Source: UBA2387 sp019454665
Lineage (GTDB): Bacteria > Armatimonadota > Fimbriimonadia > Fimbriimonadales > Fimbriimonadaceae
Direction: 5' to 3'
Length of the DNA stretch: 64,000 nucleotides
Assembly (NCBI GenBank): GCA_045862995.1
Contig: BTVX01000019.1
Location: 4,871-68,870 of the forward strand
The translations under genes and the position numbers were made by a program. The notes beneath the pieces are model-generated. The model searched no databases. It saw only the letters and a list, made by a program, of their open reading frames with translations, and had not been told where the DNA came from. Shown piece after piece: positions 1 to 8,972 of the stretch. The first letter of the stretch is position 1, and each line of letters starts with the position of its first letter.

Positions 1-14
1 TTTGTTCAAGCGTT

Positions 15-1445
15 TTATTGGTCATTGCACCAATTCCTCCATGCTTCCGCAGCGTTGGCTCGTTCTTCTTGCGAAAAGTTCAACGGATCTACGCGACCCA
101 GCTGCCCCATGCCGCGGTTCACGTGGGCGCCGATCGGCACTCTTCCAGCCATCACCTCGCGCCAGACGACGAGCAGCAAGCCCTTTGCGACGTCGGACAG
201 GTCGGCGGGCACTTCGATGTGGAGCTTCTCCCAGGCCATTTCGGGCTCAAGGACCGAGAACAGGGCACCCTCCGAGGGGCCGCTGGTCCAGCGATCAATC
301 GCCACGTGCGGCGCGTAGGTGAACTTCCGCCCTCCATCTGGTGGGGCAATCTCACCACGCAAGGCTTCAGTCGAGCCCGCATCCGCTAGAGCGCGTACCT
401 GGATCGCCGTGAACGTCTCGACCGAGTAAACGTCGTCAATGTGGAGCGCGCCTTTCCTGCTGCGCTTCCCTTCTCCTTCACCCTGGTTGCCCTTCTGTTC
501 CCTTTCAGACTGGAAACCGAAGAGCTCCATGACCGGCTCGCTCCGCGCAGCCTTCGTCGGTGCAGCCCTCGAAAGCGCCTGCGGCTTCGCATCATCGTGT
601 GGGTCCCAACCCTTGACCGTATTGACGATCAACTCCGCGCAAGCCCTGAGCGCACCCTTCCAACTCGATCCGGGAACGACCAGACGGTACTCATCGGCGC
701 CGGTTCGCGAGAACTCTGGCACCATGTCCACGGCGAAGCCCTCGATTTCAGCCTTGACCATCAGCGGCCCGTTCGGCGTCCACGCCGGTTCGAAGCACCG
801 CGTCCGGCTCGGCGCCGTTCCAGAAGTCCGAATGGTAGCGGCGCGATCCTCCTGCTTATCTCTCTGGCGAAGGACCTCTAGCCACTCGATCAGGCCCTCC
901 GGCGTGGTCAGGTTTCCTTTCGTTACCTTGACCGCGTCCGCCTTCACCCTTCCCAGCCCCCGGGTCTTGGCCCCGCCGAGACGCAGCGTCCCCGACGTCA
1001 GCAGCCCGACCAGCCGGTCCACTTCGGCATCGGCTGCGTCCAAGGTGTCGAGTTGGATCTCGACCTGGATCTGTGTTCCCTTGGGCAGGTTGGCGCGGTT
1101 GAACTTGAGCTTGTCTTCGGCGGTCCCGGACGTCGAGGAGATGCGGACGTGCTCGCGGACTTCTAGGGACGGATTCACGATCAAACCGTCGCGGACGATC
1201 ACGCGACTGGCCTGACCTTTAGCGTCCCTTGTCCTTTGGTTAGTCCTGTCTTGATATCCCCAAATGTCCTTGTTGCTTTCGTCGCGCAACGGCCCGGCCA
1301 GGCTGGTGCCCGGAATGTACAACTCTCCCTTTCCATTGACGGCGAGAGCGATGTCCGAATGGGCGTCCGCCCCCAGCCCGCCGACCGAGATGGGCGTTTG
1401 GGCGGTCAGGGTGCACTCGAGGATGGTTCGGTGATTTGTCGTCAA
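15..1445 (-). CDS. Type III CRISPR RAMP protein with two RAMP (Csm3-like) domains
   Basis: Predicted backbone subunit of a type III interference complex that binds crRNA and target RNA. The 476-aa protein has an N-terminal RAMP domain (about 8-215) with the YIPGTSLAGPLR block at 43-54 and a glycine-rich loop LGGAKTRGLGRV at 156-167. A second RAMP-like half (about 225-470) repeats the pattern (VVPGSSWKGALR, then a terminal glycine-rich GAHVNRGMGQLG). The start is TTG, overlapping the upstream gene's stop as TTGA, with a good GGAGGTG site just upstream; this points to translational coupling. In Csm3 the cleaving Asp precedes the IPG block. Here that stretch reads AVNGKGELYIPG, so whether domain 1 cleaves RNA is uncertain. 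The TAA stop lies 15 bases from the window edge, and the locus probably continues beyond it. The RAMP family call is firm, the exact subtype is not. Confidence 0.85.
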   Translation of the reverse strand: MTTNHRTILECTLTAQTPISVGGLGADAHSDIALAVNGKGELYIPGTSLAGPLRDESNKDIWGYQDRTNQRTRDAKGQASRVIVRDGLIVNPSLEVREHVRISSTSGTAEDKLKFNRANLPKGTQIQVEIQLDTLDAADAEVDRLVGLLTSGTLRLGGAKTRGLGRVKADAVKVTKGNLTTPEGLIEWLEVLRQRDKQEDRAATIRTSGTAPSRTRCFEPAWTPNGPLMVKAEIEGFAVDMVPEFSRTGADEYRLVVPGSSWKGALRACAELIVNTVKGWDPHDDAKPQALSRAAPTKAARSEPVMELFGFQSEREQKGNQGEGEGKRSRKGALHIDDVYSVETFTAIQVRALADAGSTEALRGEIAPPDGGRKFTYAPHVAIDRWTSGPSEGALFSVLEPEMAWEKLHIEVPADLSDVAKGLLLVVWREVMAGRVPIGAHVNRGMGQLGRVDPLNFSQEERANAAEAWRNWCNDQ

Positions 1446-3682
1446 TTCGGTTCACCTCCGTTTTGGTCAGATGCCTTCTGTGTGCGGCTCGCTTTGGCCA
1501 ACGCGTCCACCCAAGAGAGCACGGCTTCAAGCCAAAGTTCGTTCTTGAGTTCGGCGACTCGATCGGCTCGGCACGGCAGCTCAGCTAACTGGATCTCGCC
1601 TTCGACCTCTACGGAAAGAAGGTCAATCCATACCTGATCCGGATCGGTTGCCAGAGACTGCCACCTGTTCAACGTTTCTGTGCTCCACTTCTGACGTCTG
1701 TTGGACACGGACTCGAGCTTTGTGAACCAGCCTTCAATCGTTCCCGGACCTGTGAGCCGCCTGAACGCGGACCGCACCGATCCCAGCTGTGCCTTGGGCG
1801 CCCCACGGTATGATTGGGCCCCCGGTCCGCCCGCTCTCGCCAGCGCGCTGTCCCGGATCAGCTTGCGGCATGCCTCCCGTTCGACAAGGTAAAGGTGCTT
1901 TTCTTCCCAGGTGTTCTCTGCGCCGGCGAACTCGATCGGGCCCGGGTTGCGTCCGTTGTGATCGGAGGGGGGCAGAGCCACGTTGGCCTTGGCCAGGAGC
2001 GGGTCGTTGATCGAGACCATGCCCATGCCTTCCGCCGTTCGGTCGCCCAGTCCGCCATGCACCAGGGCTTGCACGCGGCCATCCTCGACCTTGCCCAACA
2101 CCTTGACCTTCGCCACGCTGCCGGCGGCGAGGCAAGGCAGACTTGGTTGGGCGAGCCCCCACCCCGAATGCCATCCCTCGCGGCGGGACTGCCTGAGGAA
2201 TGCGCGCTCGATCTCTACCTGCACGCCCAGTGCATCCTCGAGGGCAGCCTTCAGGCCTGCTTCTGTCGGGTTGGGGCGGAGTTGCTCGTCGTAGAGCAGC
2301 GCGTCGCTCAGCAACCATAGGTTGAAGGCTTCGCCTTCCTTGACCAACGAGACCGGATTGAGGTCCTCCTCGTCGCCGGCAACGAGAGTACAAAGGCCAT
2401 ACTCGACGTTTTTGCTCGACCCGAGACGGATGGCGTTCGGAATCTCGACCTTCTCACCTTGGTCGTAGTCCACATAAAAGGCGTACGTTTGGCCGGGCGC
2501 GAGCGCCATGTAGGTGTAGACGCCGCCGACCTCCTCCGTGGGACGACCGACATGGTCGTCCACCACGCTGTGGGTCTTGTGCGTCTGTCTAGCCTTTCCC
2601 TGGCTGACTACGCCGTCGACGAGCTCGCCGACGAAGTGGCCTCGGCTACCCTTGTACTGAGGTTGCTCGTTCTCGACGGGTGGAACATCCATTAGGAAGT
2701 TGTGGTAGCTCGTATCGGGATCGTCCTTCTTCGTGTGGAACGAGAACGGAACCGGCCTTCCGGGCTTGCTTTCGCCTTTTGCAACCGGCGTGGCGTCGGT
2801 CACTCGGACGTTGCCAGAATGGACCCACTTCCACATGTCCTTGTTGTTCTTGGCGAGGGCCGCCAAGATCATCCCACCGGGAATGGTGTCGTGGCACCGG
2901 ACGACGTTGCCGAGCACTTTCTCGGGGATGACCACGCGGGTCTCCAGCACCATGGTCACCAGCTTGCGCTTCTTGGGCGAGACTCGCCCCGAACCAGGCG
3001 TCGGCACTTCGGAAGTTGTCGGGTCGGAAGTTGTCGGGGCCGGAACGGCATTGGGCTGTTTCTTGAGCACGTCTGGCTTCCAATCAACGCCGTTCACTAA
3101 GAACTTGCACCGGCCTGCGCCTCGGTTGCGCTTGCCGCCCAGATCGTCCACAAGCATTGCCCCTGCCAGCAGAAGCTGCTCGCAAGCGTCTTTGACCGAC
3201 TCGTGGAGCGGCGGATCGAAATCCACGTTGCAGTCCAGACGACAGCCAGCTCGCGCCATCTCGGTGATGCGAAGCGTTTGGTCTTTTGCGGTGCCCGTTT
3301 CGCGGCAGATGGCGACGCCGGGCTTGCCAAAGGTCACCGAGCCCCTGAGTTTGTCGTTGGCGAGTGCTTTGGCGAGACCCTTGGGGAAGCGCGCGTTGCT
3401 CACCACGAGACAACCGGGGTTTGTCACGGTTGATCCTTTCTTGACCGATGGCTGCGCGCCGAACAGGTGTAAGACCAAGTCGGCCCACTTCGTTCCGCTC
3501 TCGCCGCCATCAAGCGCCGCAGCGGCCAACTCGCACGCGTCTCGCCAAACGCCCTTGATCGTCTTGCCCGGGATGTAGGGCAAGCCGTCGGCGTCTCGGG
3601 CCACCAACCGGTCCATGTCGCCCCGCCGCTCGTTGCCGGAGCCGCAGTGCCAGTCGCTGATCATCTCGATGGTCAATCTCAC
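1442..3682 (-). CDS. Large multi-domain RAMP protein (Csx10-like), type III CRISPR
   Basis: A 746-aa effector-complex subunit. Residues 1-200 form a Csm3/Csx10-type RAMP domain with RDADGLPYIPGKTIKG near 29-44 and a GGKRNRGAG glycine-rich loop near 195. A low-complexity linker with KKRK follows (about 225-245). A second RAMP-like region begins TMVLETRVVIPEK and has the IPGGMILAALA block. The C-terminal ~250 residues are not recognisable. The large fused size and Csx10-like second domain suggest a III-D-like system. The open frame extends upstream to 4045, but that part is only the cas10 shadow. I chose GTG at 3682 because it has a perfect AGGAGG site 7 bases upstream and overlaps the cas10 stop as GTGA. 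Asp30 sits where Csm3-type subunits carry the RNA-cleaving Asp, so target cleavage is plausible (inference). Confidence 0.82.
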   Translation of the reverse strand: MRLTIEMISDWHCGSGNERRGDMDRLVARDADGLPYIPGKTIKGVWRDACELAAAALDGGESGTKWADLVLHLFGAQPSVKKGSTVTNPGCLVVSNARFPKGLAKALANDKLRGSVTFGKPGVAICRETGTAKDQTLRITEMARAGCRLDCNVDFDPPLHESVKDACEQLLLAGAMLVDDLGGKRNRGAGRCKFLVNGVDWKPDVLKKQPNAVPAPTTSDPTTSEVPTPGSGRVSPKKRKLVTMVLETRVVIPEKVLGNVVRCHDTIPGGMILAALAKNNKDMWKWVHSGNVRVTDATPVAKGESKPGRPVPFSFHTKKDDPDTSYHNFLMDVPPVENEQPQYKGSRGHFVGELVDGVVSQGKARQTHKTHSVVDDHVGRPTEEVGGVYTYMALAPGQTYAFYVDYDQGEKVEIPNAIRLGSSKNVEYGLCTLVAGDEEDLNPVSLVKEGEAFNLWLLSDALLYDEQLRPNPTEAGLKAALEDALGVQVEIERAFLRQSRREGWHSGWGLAQPSLPCLAAGSVAKVKVLGKVEDGRVQALVHGGLGDRTAEGMGMVSINDPLLAKANVALPPSDHNGRNPGPIEFAGAENTWEEKHLYLVEREACRKLIRDSALARAGGPGAQSYRGAPKAQLGSVRSAFRRLTGPGTIEGWFTKLESVSNRRQKWSTETLNRWQSLATDPDQVWIDLLSVEVEGEIQLAELPCRADRVAELKNELWLEAVLSWVDALAKASRTQKASDQNGGEPN

Positions 3683-5457
3683 GCTTGTGCCTCCTGTTCT
3701 TGCAACATTTCTGGTTCGTTTTGCCGCTCGTCGCTCGCATCGGCGAAGTGCAACCAATCTAGAACGTCGAGAAACATCGTGCGGTGGATTTGCTTGGGAC
3801 CGTTTTCCCCTTGTTCGATTGCAGGGAAGAAGACGTTGCCACCGGCGAGGACCTCCTTGAGGGCGTTGCCTCCAAGCTGCGCTTTGACCTGCGCCAGCTT
3901 CGCTTCCGCCGGTGCGACGCCCTGGAACAGCGCCTCGCGGAGCGCGTGGGTTTGGGTGGCGGGGACCAGCGGCCGATTGTCTTCGTTCTTGGCCCCCAAC
4001 GCCTTGACGGCGGCATTGAACTTCTCCAACGTTCGGTGTTGCCACTCAGCGGACTCCCTGGCCCCCGTCGCCTTGGGGTCGCCTATGACGAGGGGCTTGG
4101 CCGTAAGCCGCCCATGGCCGGGGACGACCTGTCCGCTCTCGATGTCGCTCAGCTTGACGTAGCCGGCGTCGAACACGGTGTGGAAGTCGATGGAAAGGAC
4201 GGGCGGCTGAAAGACGGCCTTGGTCTGCTTCTTGGCCCTCTTGCAAAGCTCCTCGGCGAGGCTGTAGGCGGTGTGGAAGGGGAAGTGCGGCTTGACGACG
4301 GCGATCCCAGCGGCAGCCCCCATGCCGACCTGGGGCTTGAATCCGAACATCTTAAGAACCTCCTGAAAGCCGTAAGTGGCGTCTCTGCCATCCGCCTGCT
4401 TGGTTTCGTCGAGGAACTCCTCAAGGTACGTTTCCGTGAACGCCAACGCCTCGCTCGCTCGAACAACCACGGTAATGTCGTCGCCACCCAACACCAGCGG
4501 AACCATCATTCGGACACCCGGTGCTTCATCTATGTCAGCCTTGAGCGACGCCACAGCCTTGGTGAACGCGCGTTCAGTGCACTCCTCTAGCAGGATCGAG
4601 AACTGACGGATGGTCGGCACGTAGTCGGCTTTAGGGACTCCCAATCCAAAGTTGGTGAAGATTTTGCCGAACCCGTTGCCGTCCGCGTGGACCACGGCCA
4701 GCCACTCCTCGTGCTCGAACTGCTCTTCCAGCCATTCTGTTGTGACGATGTTGACGACCGATGCCACGTCCTCTGTCGCCCCGTCGAGGGCGGCGATCCG
4801 ATGCCAGAACTTCTCGCGCTGCTTCCGCTTGCACAGGCTGACCTTGGATCGGCGATCGTACTGGTCCGCGTTCTCAGGGTCGGCGGGAGTCGTGACGCCG
4901 TCGCGGATGTCTCTACGCGCTGCGGGCAACGAGTTGGTCGCGCACGGCGCCACGAACGGAAGGCGCATAAAGCGGTTGGCCCGGGGCAGATTGCCGCTCA
5001 CGGGTTTCTCCTTCTCAAACAGGTCCTTGACCTTCTCGTGGATGTTGTCCATCGTCGCTTCGACGAAGCAACCTGTGAAGGCGAGGCCGGGCGCCTTTTC
5101 CAACACCCGCCGGGAAACCTGCCCGATCAGTTCCTTGGCCGCATCCTCGTTTTGAGCAATCACCAGCGAAACGCCGGAGGAGAGGTAGACCACTTCGTAC
5201 TTGCCGCCGTGCTGGTTGACCTTGGGATCGAGGATGCGGCGTCTCACCGTGGGCCAATCGTCCACCAGTACGCCCTGCACCTCTTTCTGCGTTCCGGCCG
5301 CGAGCAGGTCCGGGCCCCCAAGACCGCGCAGGGCCTCCGCAACCCACCACGTAGTGGCGCGCGCCGTCAGGTCGGACGCGCCGAGGTTCTCGCGGAGCTT
5401 GTTGCTCGCGAACACATAATCCTGATTCCCGCTCGTTCCCAGATAGACAAGATGCAT
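3679..5457 (-). CDS. cas10: Cas10 (Cmr2-like) cyclic oligoadenylate synthase subunit, no HD domain
   Basis: Signature large subunit of type III CRISPR complexes. The chosen 592-aa form starts at ATG 5457, where MHLVYLGTSGNQDYVFASNK begins; this is the typical Cmr2/Cas10 N-terminus ending in SNKLRENLGAS. A longer frame up to 5547 only adds an unrelated tail. A first Palm motif (VVHADGNGFGKIF) lies at 255-267. The cyclase GGDD motif is intact at 324-327, inside LVLGGDDITVVVRASEA. No N-terminal HD nuclease is present, so ssDNA cleavage is not expected while cOA synthesis is. The intact GGDD fits the CARF-type effectors and Csx3 upstream in the locus. A 129-bp gap separates it from the 183-aa gene upstream, and the stop overlaps the next RAMP start as GTGA. 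Confidence 0.9.
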   Translation of the reverse strand: MHLVYLGTSGNQDYVFASNKLRENLGASDLTARATTWWVAEALRGLGGPDLLAAGTQKEVQGVLVDDWPTVRRRILDPKVNQHGGKYEVVYLSSGVSLVIAQNEDAAKELIGQVSRRVLEKAPGLAFTGCFVEATMDNIHEKVKDLFEKEKPVSGNLPRANRFMRLPFVAPCATNSLPAARRDIRDGVTTPADPENADQYDRRSKVSLCKRKQREKFWHRIAALDGATEDVASVVNIVTTEWLEEQFEHEEWLAVVHADGNGFGKIFTNFGLGVPKADYVPTIRQFSILLEECTERAFTKAVASLKADIDEAPGVRMMVPLVLGGDDITVVVRASEALAFTETYLEEFLDETKQADGRDATYGFQEVLKMFGFKPQVGMGAAAGIAVVKPHFPFHTAYSLAEELCKRAKKQTKAVFQPPVLSIDFHTVFDAGYVKLSDIESGQVVPGHGRLTAKPLVIGDPKATGARESAEWQHRTLEKFNAAVKALGAKNEDNRPLVPATQTHALREALFQGVAPAEAKLAQVKAQLGGNALKEVLAGGNVFFPAIEQGENGPKQIHRTMFLDVLDWLHFADASDERQNEPEMLQEQEAQA

Positions 5458-5586
5458 CAACAGCCTCGCTCCGCAATCCCCGAGACGCCACCGCGCCGCC
5501 GGTTGCAGTTCACTTCTACAGCCTCCGCCATGGTTCCTTCGTGACAATCCCTCTTTTTTTTCAAAAACTTCTCTTTCCCCAGAATC

Positions 5587-6138
5587 TCATCCCGTTGACG
5601 TGGGCCGCACTTCGGGCCTCCGCGCCTTCCAGGCTTCGCGCAGACCGCTGGCCCACTCCTCGTCGGGCTGTTGGCACGGGTCGAACACAATCCTGCCTGA
5701 TGTCTGACGAAAGCCGGGCGCACCGCACAAGAGATCGGTCAAAGGAACCTCCGCACCGCACGTGCGCGCGGCGAGACGAGTCACATCGAGGCCATGGTAG
5801 TCGAACTGGTCGCGCAGCGCCACGTGGACCGCAACGCACCACTCCATGCCGGCGAACCTCCAAAACCTTTCCGCAGGCTCATCCCTTTCGAGACGACCGT
5901 CGAGCAGCAGCCGGGAGGCCAAGTCCAGAGCTTCCGAGGCGTTTTCTGCAAACCCGGTCTGGAGTCTTTGCAGTCCGAAGCGCCCTTCTACATAGACAGC
6001 GATCGCACCGCCGATCCGCTCGATGCGAAGGTCGCACGTGTCTGTTTCCCAAAGGCTGGCGTCGCTGGGCACGCCGCGAACCCGGACCTTCCCGCACGAT
6101 GCCAGGTCCTGCTCCAAATCGGGGTACTCAGTTCTCAA
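5587..6138 (-). CDS. Unknown 183-aa protein coupled to the JAB-E1 gene
   Basis: I do not recognise a family. The predicted start is TTG at 6138, preceded by a CGAGGT site and overlapping the end of the JAB-E1 gene by 11 bases; an ATG at 6186 would overlap by 59 bases and lacks such support. The protein is soluble and Cys-containing. It has a beta-rich segment (about 28-55: DLRIERIGGAIAVYVEGRF), a helix (about 64-80) and a conserved-looking centre WRFAGMEWCVAVHVAL, and it ends in a basic tail. Tight coupling to the E1 gene suggests a partner, substrate or adaptor of the ubiquitin-like pathway. An unrecognised small CRISPR subunit is also possible because cas10 follows, but the beta-rich N-terminus does not look like helical Cas11. 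Confidence 0.6.
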   Translation of the reverse strand: MRTEYPDLEQDLASCGKVRVRGVPSDASLWETDTCDLRIERIGGAIAVYVEGRFGLQRLQTGFAENASEALDLASRLLLDGRLERDEPAERFWRFAGMEWCVAVHVALRDQFDYHGLDVTRLAARTCGAEVPLTDLLCGAPGFRQTSGRIVFDPCQQPDEEWASGLREAWKARRPEVRPTSTG

Positions 6139-7531
6139 GCCGGACCTCGGGAATGGGTGCGATCCACTCCGGGCGTACTGGGCCATCCAAACCGCGACCC
6201 AAAACGCCGGACTTGGAGCAGTAGGGACATTCGGAATTTAGCTCCGACCCGAAACGCTGCACTTCGCCAGTGGCCGCGTCGTGTTGGAGCCTCGTCGCCA
6301 GCGGAGTCCAGCCTGAGGCGTACTTGAGGAACTCCCCGACCGCCAACGAAGCAACAACGCCGTTCAAGCCGACGACAGACGGTTGTGGCGTCGGCGCACC
6401 GTAAGCAGCCTCGACGACTGCGCGTTCTTCTGGCGTCCGTAGAGCCTCTGCAACACGGACGGGGTTCAGTTTTCCGGAGCACCCCAAGCACGGACCTCCG
6501 GGGTAGAACGCAACAACCTGACCGCCGGCCGAGACGATTCTTCCCGCGTTTGCGACGATCCCCACTCCCAGGTCGAAGTACGGTATCAGGCAGCGTGCGG
6601 CGATATCCGTCAGAACGGCGCGCACCCCGGCGTTGTCTCCACAACCGAAGACCGCGTCGCACTCGGCAAAAGCCCGACGCACATTGGGATGGTCCACGGA
6701 CTCCGCAAAGCCCACCACCTCGGCGTCGGGCGAAACGGTCCGAATCAGTCGCGCCGCAACGTTGGCTTTAGAGGCTCTTGAGACAGCGTCCTCTCGGACC
6801 GCACCGATCAAGCGATTCAGGTTGGATTCGCAGACAGCATCGGGATCGCAGAGAACGAAGCGCCTAATGCCAAGGTGACCAAGTTGTTGCACCACAGCGC
6901 TCCCTGTTCCTCCACAACCCGCCACGCCGATCGTCATGGTCTGCAGCTTGGACTGAACCTCGACGCCGAACGCGCGCACCTGCCTGTCGAACCTCTCGAA
7001 ATCCATTGAACTCTCGCGACCTCGGTTGCCGCCAGCTTCCCACACGGATGTCTGTTGCCCCACGATCTCCAGTGACCGGACGCGCCGCACTTTCCCTGTG
7101 GCTCTGTCTTGGTATTCGCCGTACACCGACGTTCTGCCGAACACAAGCCCGACCGAGACCAAGGACGGCACCCGTTCCCGATGCCATTCGAACCGCCTCC
7201 TGGCCGCCGATCGGTCGATCGAGCTGAACCGCACACCGTCTTCACAGAACGGATGACTGTGGACATCGCTCAGGTGCAGCCCTTCCTTGATTGCTCGCTC
7301 AAGCGCTCCTAACGCATAAGAGGACCTCAGGCTGACATAAGCCGGCGATTGCTGGGACAGGTCGGTGAGCGGATCCGCGAACATCATCTCTCGAACCGTC
7401 ATCAACGTTCGACTCTCGGCCTCCGTGAGGCCGCAAAGCAAGAACGCATGCTGTTCGTTGCCATCGGAATGAAGGTGCCGCATCAGGGCTTCGAAGTCAC
7501 GCTGCCGGATTCGCACGTCCAGTGGCTTCAT
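6128..7531 (-). CDS. JAB/JAMM metallopeptidase fused to E1-like (ThiF-fold) enzyme
   Basis: Bifunctional enzyme of a bacterial ubiquitin-like (Ubl) conjugation system, 467 aa. The N-terminal JAB domain (about 1-160) carries the zinc motif H91-S-H93-P with Asp106 in FSSID, and a candidate catalytic Glu26. It would process or remove the Ubl. The C-terminal E1 domain (about 178-445) has the ATP-binding loop GVAGCGGTGS (202-211), Asp229/Asp231 in CDPDAVCESNLNR, and two CxxC pairs (Cys348/351, Cys435/438) expected to hold zinc. It would adenylate the Ubl C-terminus. JAB-E1 fusions next to Ubl and E2 genes are known from comparative genomics of prokaryotic ubiquitin-like operons. The ATG start overlaps the vWA lipoprotein stop as ATGA. 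The catalytic cysteine is not obvious. Confidence 0.88.
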   Translation of the reverse strand: MKPLDVRIRQRDFEALMRHLHSDGNEQHAFLLCGLTEAESRTLMTVREMMFADPLTDLSQQSPAYVSLRSSYALGALERAIKEGLHLSDVHSHPFCEDGVRFSSIDRSAARRRFEWHRERVPSLVSVGLVFGRTSVYGEYQDRATGKVRRVRSLEIVGQQTSVWEAGGNRGRESSMDFERFDRQVRAFGVEVQSKLQTMTIGVAGCGGTGSAVVQQLGHLGIRRFVLCDPDAVCESNLNRLIGAVREDAVSRASKANVAARLIRTVSPDAEVVGFAESVDHPNVRRAFAECDAVFGCGDNAGVRAVLTDIAARCLIPYFDLGVGIVANAGRIVSAGGQVVAFYPGGPCLGCSGKLNPVRVAEALRTPEERAVVEAAYGAPTPQPSVVGLNGVVASLAVGEFLKYASGWTPLATRLQHDAATGEVQRFGSELNSECPYCSKSGVLGRGLDGPVRPEWIAPIPEVRLEN

Positions 7532-8193
7532 CGAAGATCCTCCAGAGCAGCCAGTATCTCTTTCGGGTCGGCGCCTTCCGGTGCTTCGTGCAGTCCCAAG
7601 CTCGGAAGAACGGGGAGTGCCTTGGCCGCTAGAACCTTGTAGGGTTCAGTTTCCAAGAAGTAGAACTTCGTCTGGATGCCAGCTAGTTTCGACCAGTCGT
7701 ATTGGTCCAGCGACACATAGGGCAGGCGCGCTCCATTCACCTTGGGAGCGTAAACGAGGCCATCGGTAAAGACGAGCATGTGCTTTGGCCCATTGCCAGC
7801 CTGGGACAGTTTGACCTTCGCTAGCTCGATCGCGCCGATGATGTCGGTCCCCGGCGCGTTGTCGGGGTTCTTGATCTGCGCGATGAGGTCCTTGGTCTCC
7901 TTCTGTACGAAATCGAATTGCTTCACAACCTCGATCAGTTTCGGAGCGCGGTCAATCCGATAGATGTACACCTGAGCGGTGCCGTTGACCGAGTTCCGAG
8001 CCAGAAAACGGGTGACGACCAGCTGCGCTTCGTCTATCCAGGGGAGAAACGACGTGCTGCCATCCAAGAGCACAGCCACAACCGGGGGATCTTCGTCCAG
8101 CGATGGCGAAGGCCCACCCATGACGCCGTCACACCCAGCAAGCAGGGCAACGGGCAGTATGCCAAGAAAACGGCACAAGGGGAGTCTTCTCAT
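7528..8193 (-). CDS. Lipoprotein with von Willebrand factor A-like domain
   Basis: Predicted 221-aa lipoprotein. A signal peptide ends in LLAGC with the lipidated Cys at 21, so it is anchored to the membrane facing outward. The mature part has a vWA-like fold: DGSTS at 44-48 is a MIDAS (DxSxS) metal site, and VFTDG near 145 fits the later MIDAS strand. The start at 8193 has a GGGAGA site 6 bases upstream; an ATG at 8205 is also possible. It sits in the Ubl module and overlaps JAB-E1 by ATGA. vWA domains usually mediate metal-dependent protein contacts, so it may recruit or be modified by the pathway (inference). It is a second vWA protein in this locus, unrelated in length to the one at 21.9-23.9 kb. 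Confidence 0.75.
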   Translation of the reverse strand: MRRLPLCRFLGILPVALLAGCDGVMGGPSPSLDEDPPVVAVLLDGSTSFLPWIDEAQLVVTRFLARNSVNGTAQVYIYRIDRAPKLIEVVKQFDFVQKETKDLIAQIKNPDNAPGTDIIGAIELAKVKLSQAGNGPKHMLVFTDGLVYAPKVNGARLPYVSLDQYDWSKLAGIQTKFYFLETEPYKVLAAKALPVLPSLGLHEAPEGADPKEILAALEDLR

Positions 8194-8234
8194 GTTCTCT
8201 CCCATAGCGCTTCTCCAACTGGTTGTGTGACACA

Positions 8235-8795
8235 TCATCCGAGCCGTGCCCGCAACTCCTGGTCCGACCAGTTCCGGTCAATGAACTCCGCTGGCACGTC
8301 CCCCAGGACCCAGAGAACGCCCTGACGATGGGCTTCGACTCCGGCCGCAACCGCTTGATTCGCCGACACACGCATCACAAAAGTGTGAGGCTCGGTAGGC
8401 ACCGGACGGGCCGACGACCACTCGGCGCCGTCGGCAGCCCACCAACCGCGGAGTGTAGCTCCCGCGAACTCGAGGGGAGTGGCAAGGCGGTAGAGATGAA
8501 GAGGAGGGACCTCGTCAACGTTCACCGGGTGCGCAGGTGTGGGCACCGCTGGCGCACCCGCAACCAAGATCGCACGGCGATGCCGCTCCGTTTCTTCGAG
8601 GATCGCATCCAAACGCCGAGGAACCGGCCTTGGGATCGGACGGTGCTCGAACTGCACTTGACGCCAGTGCCGCTCGCGGAATTCCTCGGCACGCCGGACC
8701 GCCCGAACAAGCGCAGGGCGGTCCGTAAGGGTCATCCACGCGGCGAACAGCGAGCCTAGAGCGATCGTCGCCACCAGCGAAAGAAACAAGTCCAT
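8235..8795 (-). CDS. Unknown single-pass membrane protein (186 aa)
   Basis: No family recognised. One N-terminal transmembrane helix (about 3-22, LSLVATIALGSLFAAWM) is followed by a basic, Arg-rich helix (about 30-75) and a soluble C-terminal domain containing GWWAADGAEW and HTFVMRVSANQAVA. The C-terminal domain probably lies in the cytoplasm if the positive-inside rule applies. It starts 2 bases after the stop of the 54-aa membrane protein and ends 41 bases before the vWA lipoprotein start, so it belongs to the Ubl operon. It may anchor or regulate the conjugation machinery at the membrane; this is inference from position only. Confidence 0.65.
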   Translation of the reverse strand: MDLFLSLVATIALGSLFAAWMTLTDRPALVRAVRRAEEFRERHWRQVQFEHRPIPRPVPRRLDAILEETERHRRAILVAGAPAVPTPAHPVNVDEVPPLHLYRLATPLEFAGATLRGWWAADGAEWSSARPVPTEPHTFVMRVSANQAVAAGVEAHRQGVLWVLGDVPAEFIDRNWSDQELRARLG

Positions 8796-8797
8796 CG

Positions 8798-8962
8798 CTA
8801 GCCCAACAACCTCGGCTCGAACGGTTCGTCACGCGTGGTCCACGCAAGGTAGACGGCGTAGCAAAAGTGGTAGATCGTCCACAAGATGCCATAGACGATG
8901 GCGGCGACGATGGCGAAGATGAACGCGACGACGTAGCCGATGATTCGCAAGGCGGTATCCAT
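8798..8962 (-). CDS. Small membrane protein (54 aa)
   Basis: A short gene between two operon members with gaps of 10 and 2 bases. The translation begins MDTALRIIGYVVAFIFAIVA and ends FEPRLLG, with a strongly hydrophobic core (about residues 6-28) followed by aromatic residues typical of a membrane interface. It is supported by position, strand and a coherent transmembrane pattern, not by homology. It is probably a small subunit of the membrane part of the Ubl module. Confidence 0.6.
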   Translation of the reverse strand: MDTALRIIGYVVAFIFAIVAAIVYGILWTIYHFCYAVYLAWTTRDEPFEPRLLG

Positions 8963-8972
8963 GATGGCGTTC

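Noticed and set aside
3683..4045. Upstream extension of the 746-aa RAMP gene to 4045
   Set aside because: The added ~121 residues are Arg/Gly/Pro-rich and lie within cas10 in another frame; GTG 3682 with AGGAGG and GTGA overlap is better.
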